NCBI GenBank assembly: GCA_037039925.1
Contig: JAXRKP010001323.1
Span: forward strand, 5,001 to 69,000
Direction of reading: 5' to 3'
Length of the DNA stretch: 64,000 nt
Source: Doris montereyensis
Taxonomy: Eukaryota; Mollusca; Gastropoda; Nudibranchia; Dorididae
The notes under the pieces were generated by a model, which worked only from the letters and a program-made list of their open reading frames with translations, was not told where the DNA came from and did not search any database. Positions within the stretch are counted from its first letter, which is position 1. The number at the start of each line of letters is the position of its first letter. The translations under genes were made by a program, and so were the position numbers. Of this stretch, positions 57,260 through 64,000 are shown in pieces.

Positions 57260-57476
57260 CTCTCTTTATATATTTATACTATCTATCTACATCTCTATAC
57301 GTTTTTAGTTTACTCAGTGGATGGAAGGTTTCATTAATTTTTATGCTCCTATTTCCATTTTTATTTCTGTTTTGTCTATCCAGGGGGAACTTTTACCGGA
57401 AAAGGAAGCAACTGACTATTTTGACAGAGGATTCAAGTCAAGAAATGCTTTGTTGCACAAATCTACAGAATGTTGA
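49992..57476 (+). CDS. NDUFB6: NDUFB6, complex I subunit B17
   Basis: Accessory subunit of mitochondrial NADH dehydrogenase, inner membrane. Four exons, all phase 0 with GT-AG introns: 49992-50303 (MANIEKVDPVMEKPWQRAKR, MTPEQRALRKQWIQDQVLHN, PFNVFRRMYRWPADKLIFEP), 51587-51688 (GYPTAAVVRYTLPKVIMAFG, YLVWYHMKYNQN; the single membrane helix), 54552-54611 (NWTRFDGVVCYKGKPQYFGK) and 57384-57476 (GELLPEKEATDYFDRGFKSR, then STEC and stop). The sum is 188 residues. The core from the MTPEQRALRKQW segment aligns with human NDUFB6 (128 residues), so about 50 residues are an N-terminal extension. The ATG at 49992 is the first long-frame start. An earlier ATG at 49929 is in the same frame and is a possible alternative. 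No frame errors in 564 coding bases. Confidence 0.95.
53811..54056. repeat. Three-copy repeat, unit about 77-87 bp
   Basis: Units start GATTGGCTCAAAAAGACAAA (53813), GATTGGCTTAAAAAGACAAA (53890) and GATTTGCTCAAAACAACATA (53977). The first two each contain CATGGCAACGAAAGC. Inside the TG...CA element. Confidence 0.8.
54062..54090 (+). repeat. G29 homopolymer
   Basis: Uninterrupted run of 29 G. It is able to form quadruplex structures, and its length is not reliable in any sequencing read. Confidence 0.9.
56405..56545. repeat. (GA)n / (GGGA)n microsatellite
   Basis: GA dinucleotides flanking a GGGA tetranucleotide block at 56426-56450. In NDUFB6 intron 3. Confidence 0.95.
57212..57266. repeat. 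(CT)n microsatellite
   Basis: Short TC run in NDUFB6 intron 3, about 120 bp before exon 4. Confidence 0.95.
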
Positions 57477-57875
57477 ACATTACATTGATACATAGATAGC
57501 CCGTACATATAGTATAGTATATAGTGTGGTTGAATAGCAAGCTACAAATTGTCCTTGTGTTTTGTGATATTTGGCGTGTGGGGTTGTTCCTGGATTTGTT
57601 GTTCAAGGGTGTATCTTGCTTGTTGATTGAAAGAGACTTAATTCGAAGAGAATGGTTGAGATTGAGTTGAGATGTGTCATGTCTATATATAATATTGAGA
57701 CAGTTATTTGCTGTGGGAGGTAAGCCGCTCCCCATCAAATGAAATGTATTTCAACTTATTTCATATGATCTGTTGGACATTGTTCTACTTTGTGTAAGAC
57801 AAATGTCACATCAATACAAGGAATGAATATTACCTTTCATATTCCTATGATGAGATATTGTCAAATTATGTTTTA

Positions 57876-57881
57876 AATAAA
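57876..57881 (+). terminator. Polyadenylation signal AATAAA (NDUFB6)
   Basis: Canonical AATAAA 400 bp past the NDUFB6 stop and before the Harbinger-type element. The 3' UTR would therefore be about 420 bp. Confidence 0.65.
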
Positions 57882-57951
57882 GGACAGATGGTGTGACTAA
57901 GATTTTAATTTGAATTTCAAATTTATTGTCATTCTTTTAAAAATGTGCTGT

Positions 57952-58926
57952 CTAAGTCAGAGAACATAGAGAACGCTTGAAGCGCTAGAAAAGTAGCGTT
58001 AGGCTACAGGCGCGTTTGTAACAAGCGGCAGAATCTTTTAGGGCACACATAGACAATGCGTGTGCTCTCGCTTGCTGGCCTAAATTTCAGATAGCCACAT
58101 TACAGTATCTTCTATTGTGCATCAGTCATTACATTATGGAGTCTCCAGACGAAGAATTCTTCTTGCTTGACAGTGTATTGCCAAAATTAATGTTTTCGAA
58201 AAGGAGGAGGACAGGGAGGACAAGTGTACAGGAAATCAATAAAGAAAGGAGAGAAGTTGGTGAATACCATCACCTCTTTAGTCAGTTAAAGAATCACCCC
58301 AATAGATTTCACTCCTACACGTTCAATTATATTCTGGATAAGATAACTCCAAGGCTCACAAAGACATGGTGCAACTGGCACGTACCTATCCTGCCAGAAG
58401 AAAGACTGGTTGTAACCAGATAGACGGACAGAGTGAGCGACATTGATTTTATTCCGCAAAACTTACCTTCAAAGTTAATTTCTTCGCTGATTTCCTTCCA
58501 GGCCTAGTCAATAATATAATATTGCGATTATCATGGTCTTTTCTCCTCTTATCCTGTATTGCCGGCTTGTTAAAAAAGGCAGTAATAAGGGCATCCACAT
58601 CCATTCTTTTAATTTACAAGAAGAAAAGATCGCTAGGTCTGACTTCACAGAGCAACAATCGACAAACAGGATGGTACCATTGAACAATAGCGAGATCAGT
58701 ACCTACACAAAGCACGGCACACACTCAACAAGCGACCGCATTGCTAGAAAAGAATTAACTTTCAATACTTGAAAACGAGTGAGGCTTTACAAGCGACGCG
58801 GCACGCTTGGGGCCGGAAAATAAACGCGTCCTCTATAGGTGTCAACAAAGATTAACGTTACACATTTATAGCGCCTGTAGCCTAGCGCTAGATTTATAGC
58901 GCTTCAAGCGTTCTCTATGTTCTCTG
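57952..58926 (+). mobile_element. Harbinger-type element with long TIRs
   Basis: The left end reads CAGAGAACATAGAGAACGCT then TGAAGCGCTAGAAAAGTAGC and GTTAGGCTACAGGCGC (57958-58014). The right end, on the minus strand from about 58926, gives the same words (CAGAGAACATAGAGAACGCT, TGAAGCGCTATAAATCTAGC, GCTAGGCTACAGGCGC), so the inverted repeats span about 55 bp with few differences. TAA lies before the left end and TTAA after the right end, fitting the TWA target of PIF/Harbinger. The interior holds a HARBI1-like fragment. About 975 bp, so non-autonomous. Confidence 0.85.
58115..58423 (+). pseudogene. HARBI1-like nuclease N-terminal fragment
   Basis: Open frame with EYHHLFSQLKNHPNRFHSYT, ILDKITPRLTK and PEERLVVTR, matching the N-terminal region of PIF/Harbinger nucleases (EYHxLxxEL...F..YFRM...ITPxItK...PeERLavtLR). 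It stops just where the helix-turn-helix part should begin, and the DDE catalytic domain is absent. It lies between the terminal inverted repeats of the element at 57952-58926, so it is a deletion derivative. Confidence 0.8.
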
Positions 58927-59044
58927 CCTTAAACGGAATGTGTATTTACATGTTCTTAATGTGCATCTGTTTGGTGCTTTACAATGTAATCTGTTTTTGG
59001 AATGAGATTCAAGCCAGGCAAAAAAAATTGCTTTTTTCGGTTTC

Positions 59045-59200
59045 TATAGCGTAAATTGACATTATTCTTTACTGCTGGGTCTTTCCCAGAGAACACAACA
59101 TCTGACCTAGCTAGGATTCAAGCTTAGGATCTCACAATTCTGTCTTGCAGCCTAACTTCTAGGTTATCAATACCAGCTTATCAAACAGGACATCACAAAA
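59045..59200 (-). repeat. SINE family A fragment
   Basis: Minus-strand copy with AACCTAGAAGTTAGGCTGC (A-box-like), AAGCTTGAATCCTAGCTAGG (B-box-like), TCAGATGTTGTGTTCTCTGG and GAAAGACCCAGC. The 3' body is lost. Confidence 0.65.
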
Positions 59201-59209
59201 GCAATATAG

Positions 59210-61360
59210 TCTAAATATATGCAAGTTTTGAATAAAATATCAACACATACCCACCAAAATCCAATAATAAAACAGGTGGATGATATTTTTATTTATCTAA
59301 TAAGCCAATCAAGGGTAAACAAAACCCACCAAACATTGACAAAGCTATTTCACCTTTAGTACTTGCAGTACAGTAGTCGCTGGTTAAAATTAAAAGCACA
59401 CTGCATAAACACACGCCTACATCTGCTGACCGAATTTTGTACAATTTATAATAAAATTGTTCTCATAAACACACAGTATGCATAAAAGCATGCTTTTTCC
59501 TGTGCCCAAAGGGCGTGTGTTTATCCAGCGACTATTGTACTTGCACCAAAGACATGGATTACGTTTACACAATGGTAATTAAAGTCTTTGTTTTGAATAA
59601 TCTCTTATTGAAAGTCGGTGAAACAGCACCATCCTTTACAATATTATGTAGGCCTATGAATGAAAATTGTTTAAGATACAATCTCATAATAAATGCCCCA
59701 CCACCATGTAAAAATGTATATAGAAAGAATAAAAAAAGGAATGACACAGTACTGAAGACTAGAACTGTGTAAATTTTTGTTATAAAAAACGACTATTGAA
59801 AGCCTTTTCAATTTTATATAAAGCATGAATATGCCATTGAGTAAAGGCACCTTAAGAGCTCACTTGACAAATATTGGTAGTACATTAAGTAATTCTCTAT
59901 ATAAATATAAGAAATACAATATTGTACATGTAATTTGTCTTAAAGTAGTTAAAGGTAAAGTTAAATTGCAATCACAGTATTCACAGCAAAGACATAAGAA
60001 CGAGTTACTAGAACTCCTGTGACAACATATTACATGTATAGAGGCCACATAAAATCAAACCTTCAGACACAAAAGAAATCGTGCTGGTTACAGTTTAATA
60101 AATAAGCTAAATTAAGTTGTTTAAAATTAAAAATATAAAGCAAAGAAAATTTAAAAAAAAAAACAAAACAAAAATATTTAAAATTGACTTGATGAACTGC
60201 TGCTCATGTACTACATCTATGTACTAATTAACTATTCTGACTACACACTACTCAAGTCCAAGTAATAAATATTGTTCACACAACAATGTACTAATGTACA
60301 AGATGAGTGGAAGAATACTGAATCAGTAGTAATATGAGTACCAATGTACATGTAATACTATCATGCTTTGCTAAACTAAAACTAAAAGTTGATATTATGG
60401 CATTGGTATATCTAGATGTATAAGTATGACAGAGACTGAAGAAATGTGTATACAACAAGACAGAATGAGTTTAAATAGGTATTACCGGTATGTGAATGTT
60501 AATTGTCTCCTTTGCTGTGAACATAGTTGACTAGGGGAAAACATTGGCTAATTTAATTATAAATCGCGGAAGGAAAAATCGTGCCTTTTTAAATCATTTT
60601 ATACTTCAAAAGACTAGAATATGTTTTGTAACTGAACAATACATATTGTTTACGCTCATGTGTGAATGGTAATCTTTGCTTTTCACAGTTTTTTTCAGTT
60701 TTTAAAAGTCAGAGATGAGCATCAGTGTGAAAAACAAGAGTTTTTTGTGTGCATGGCCTTTAATGCAATGTTATGCATTTGCTATGACAATGAGTTCAAT
60801 GACTCATCTTGATGTATTTTTACACACTTTATCATAGGAAATAATATGTAGACCTACTTCATATAGCTCCATGCAGTCCATGATATTCTATGGCAGGAAA
60901 AGTTGCTATGTTAAGACACTTGGGTGACAGTAAGAGGTACAAATACAAAGGACAACTAACATAGGTGTAGTACCAGTAGGCAGACCTACAATGACCTGGT
61001 GTACACAGGCTCAGCATGCTATGTGGAATGTTATTAGTTAAACTTATAAAGTAATACAGTAATTCAACATCTCAGATAAGATAAGTTTAAAATGAGAAAA
61101 ATGTTAAGTCCTGGACAATGCTGGTATTATTAGTCTACAGTAAGTAATTTGGAGCGCTTTGTGTAAAGATGGAATGAAATAAGAGTCCATCACTTTTGGA
61201 ACGTCAGCAGATGTTCAGATCTAATAGAACTACAATGTAAATGAAGAGTTTCGTTCACAAGCTTTTTACAATAAGGAATGTGAATGGTATATAGCAATAA
61301 AGTACGACAGACAGTTATTATTATTTAATTTATGATCTGACTTTACAAAACACAACCAAG
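59210..61360. other. Intergenic or UTR DNA, no gene seen
   Basis: AT-rich unique sequence. Only short ORFs, none resembling a protein I know. Confidence 0.45.
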
Positions 61361-61364
61361 ATCT

Positions 61365-61615
61365 CTGAGTTTTTTGGTAGAATTTTTAGTTTTGCCCGGA
61401 CTGCTCTGTAAACAGCCAAGAATGCAGTGTTGTGATTTACACATGGGACCTCTTTTTATCGTCCACCTCCGATTGGAACAGGTGTCTATCCACCTACTTA
61501 GACAGGGGAGTGGGTTTTTCTCAAAAAGCCTGAGAAAATTCTTCAACCCATCGGACACGAACCAACAACCTTTTTGGGTAAGATGTCGATACCTTGCCCT
61601 CTCGTCCCCCACGGC
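61365..61615 (-). repeat. SINE family B, diverged
   Basis: Minus-strand copy: AAAGGTTGTTGGTTCGTGTC (B-box-like) near 61580-61560, CCACTCCCCTGTCTAAGTAG, GTGGATAGACACCTGTTCCA, ATCGGAGGTGGACGATAAAA, GGTCCCATGTG and CAGAGCAGTCCGGGCAAAAC. Confidence 0.72.
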
Positions 61616-61619
61616 AAAC

Positions 61620-64000
61620 AGAAAATTGAAAATAACAAAAGTATTGTATGATCATTGCATTCACAATACAGTAGTGAAGTTCAGTCTATTGATTGGTGGA
61701 AACTGCAATAGTAAAAGTACCAAAATAAGAAGAACAAAAAGCGAACATAAAAAATACAGCATAGAAGTAGAAAAAACATTTACTTGACTCCACTTGGCCA
61801 TTACATGATAACTGTAGCAGCTCGAAGGACACACAACAGAAAGCATTTAGAATATAAAACCAACTTTATTTAAGCATTCAGTTGATACAAGTGAGCCAGT
61901 TAGTAGACAGGATGAGCGACTGCTCAGAAGTAAACAAACACGGGAAACAGAGAGGGTCAAGTTCACGGTGTCAGTTTTTGATTGTGTCCCATATAATATT
62001 AAGTCTCCACAATTACGCTACACAGACAACTTCAGTGCCCACCTTATGGTAGTCTTTTCTATTTCATGTAGTTTTTAAAAAATAACACATATGTGTGGCA
62101 GCCCAGGAAAATCAGTCGGAAGTCGTTGGCAGTAAGTTTTGAGTTGTGAATGATTCTAGTAAAAAAAACAACTCACATTTTATCGATTTTTAGATTCAGG
62201 TGGATTTGTGATTCCAACTATATTTTAAATCACCTCAGAAAAGGTTTTTAATGAGCTCGACCTATAAATATGTTAAAATTCACATTTTGTGAAGTCGCCT
62301 CTTAGATCAAAGACATAATCGCAATCGGCGGCCAGAAATACCGGCCCTTCATTAGCCTAGCCATCTTTACTTTTAGTCACAATATCCTGCGCTACACTAC
62401 CAAATACACAGGCCTTGTGACATATTAAAATTAAGGTGAGAATCTCCTGTAATCAAAGTGTGCAAGAATATTTTAGATTTGAGTATGCACCTTAAACCTA
62501 CACAACAACCGAAAAAAACAAAAGTAGGAAAATAGGTTTTTGGTTTTGATGTGAATCCCATCAAGTTTTAAAAATTAGGATTACTACATTTATAATATGC
62601 TTTATTTACTCATTTTTACTATTAAATATCTTCCATTTATCATATTTTGGCAAAGTTATTCAACAATTGTGTGTCTTTCCCAATAAAGCTGACATTGCAC
62701 CATTGTTCTTTACATTCTCACACCAGTTGTGATAGACAGTAATGAATCTCTTCTAGATCTAGTCTAAAAAGAATATAGGGTACAAAATGTCAGTAGATTT
62801 AACCATGCATAAACTCGTCTTGATTTATGCTTCGGTTTTTTTCTGTTTAGGCCTAGATCTACATCTACATCTATTGTAGGTGTGAAGACACTAGGCTTAC
62901 ATTAGAGTAAAGACAATCTCTACATATTCAGGCCTAACTTTGATGGCAATGCAAACTCAAAATTGCCATAACTCAGCCTCCTGTAGTAGAGATAATTAAA
63001 TTAAACGAAAAGCAAAATTCTCAGGAAGATGTGTACAGTGAAGATATAGACATATATTTTGAAAAATTTATCATTCTGATTGATTTTCATGGACCGCCAG
63101 ACATATATTAATACTTTTTTTAAAACAAACTTGGAAATAAATTAAACTAAGTCATACAAATCACAAGAGTCAGACAATTGCAAACAGAAATGTCTTCTTT
63201 TTTTTTTTATAGTTTAGCTGAAAATGAAAGTCTACCTTGACTCCTGATTAATTCTACGTATCCAAAATTTACAGTGTCTTCAACCAGCCTTTACAATAAT
63301 TCTAAATAATAGTCATGTTAATATTTAAACTCACAATTTGACACACTGGCAGTGCGTTTACACCCTTCATACTTCATGTATTGAGCTTGAAATAACATAG
63401 ATTTGTTACCAGTGCTGGATTCGATGTGAAAATAAATAGCGACTGCCTTTAAGTACCAGTGGGTAAGTTATAAAAGAACTTTACAAAGCGTTAAATTTGC
63501 ACTGAGATCTGAGTCAGGAAACATTATGGAAACAATAGATGCTGCAAATATAAGCTTTTTCCGTTTTCACCTGTAGTGTAGGATTCAACAACAACAAAAA
63601 AGGCAGCTCAAGTCTTATTGAACACAGCCTAGACAAAATAATAAATCTTCTTAAGTTGGTAAATGCAATGATAGTACAGCTAAGCATTTCACAGTTGTGA
63701 AACAATAACGCTGGTCTATGACTCTGGTTTGTTAAGTTTGTTCATGTATTTACATAATGCCAAGTATAATACATGTATTATTATCATTGATTTCTTTAAC
63801 AAATTTCTACGTTTTTATCAGAAACTAACAATTACATGGAAGAACTATTTTCTAGAGTCAAGATAATAAGATACACCTTAAATTAAAAACAAACTACATG
63901 TACATGTTACAAGAATTATCAATAACAGTGATTTACAGAGTTTTTCAAGTGTTCCACTATTATTCTGACAGGATTTTCCTAATTTTGTGTCAAGTTTATG
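61620..64000. other. Intergenic or UTR DNA, no gene seen
   Basis: AT-rich sequence to the window edge with no exon, repeat family or RNA gene I can support. Confidence 0.45.

Larger units (their letters stand above)
54620..57380. other. NDUFB6 intron 3, no gene seen
   Basis: AT-rich intron with an open stretch at 55508-55912 (Phe/Leu/Tyr rich, no recognised family) and two simple repeats listed separately. Region 56790-57030 is less AT-rich but shows no recognisable protein. Confidence 0.45.

Overview
This is animal nuclear DNA. Genes are split by GT-AG introns, coding density is low, and intergenic DNA is full of microsatellites, tRNA-headed SINEs, LINE fragments, a Ty3/gypsy element and small DNA transposons. 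There is no sign of bacterial organisation. The protein families, the repeat content and the frequent AGATCTAGATCT-type words suggest a mollusc, perhaps a heterobranch gastropod. That placement is inference, not something the sequence proves.

Four conserved protein-coding genes are recognisable. (1) An ANGEL-type EEP-nuclease-fold gene lies on + at about 3.3-14.1 kb. Its splice sites and catalytic motifs are intact, but the reading frame is broken by several 1-nt shifts. (2) Vasohibin (VASH), the tubulin tyrosine carboxypeptidase, lies on - from 30071 down to 20867 in ten recognisable exons. (3) ERG28, the ER scaffold of sterol synthesis, lies on + at 38870-42988 in four exons that join perfectly. 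(4) NDUFB6, a mitochondrial complex I accessory subunit, lies on + at 49992-57476 in four exons that join perfectly. A lone open exon of unknown identity lies on - at 19982-20192, beyond the VASH 3' end. The genes have unrelated housekeeping roles and nothing suggests an operon or cluster.

The mobile fraction carries most of the surprises. A full-length Ty3/gypsy element at 31639-36936 has 144-bp LTRs that differ at one site and a 4-bp target duplication. In NDUFB6 intron 2, a 1675-bp element with TG...CA ends and a GTAC duplication has split a LINE. A Harbinger derivative with long terminal inverted repeats sits just past NDUFB6. Two TA-flanked MITEs with clear terminal inverted repeats lie in the ERG28 and ANGEL introns. 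Relics of a hAT transposase and of a transposase-like protein lie in or near ANGEL. At least four interspersed families with tRNA-like heads are present.

Single-base frame breaks cluster in ANGEL, VASH and the young gypsy element, often at homopolymers, while ERG28 and NDUFB6 are clean. The best single explanation is residual indel error in the assembly. Real decay of ANGEL cannot be excluded from sequence alone. I did not find a clearly new biological system. The nested TG...CA element and the MITE families are the least explained structures. From 59.2 to 64 kb I see no gene.
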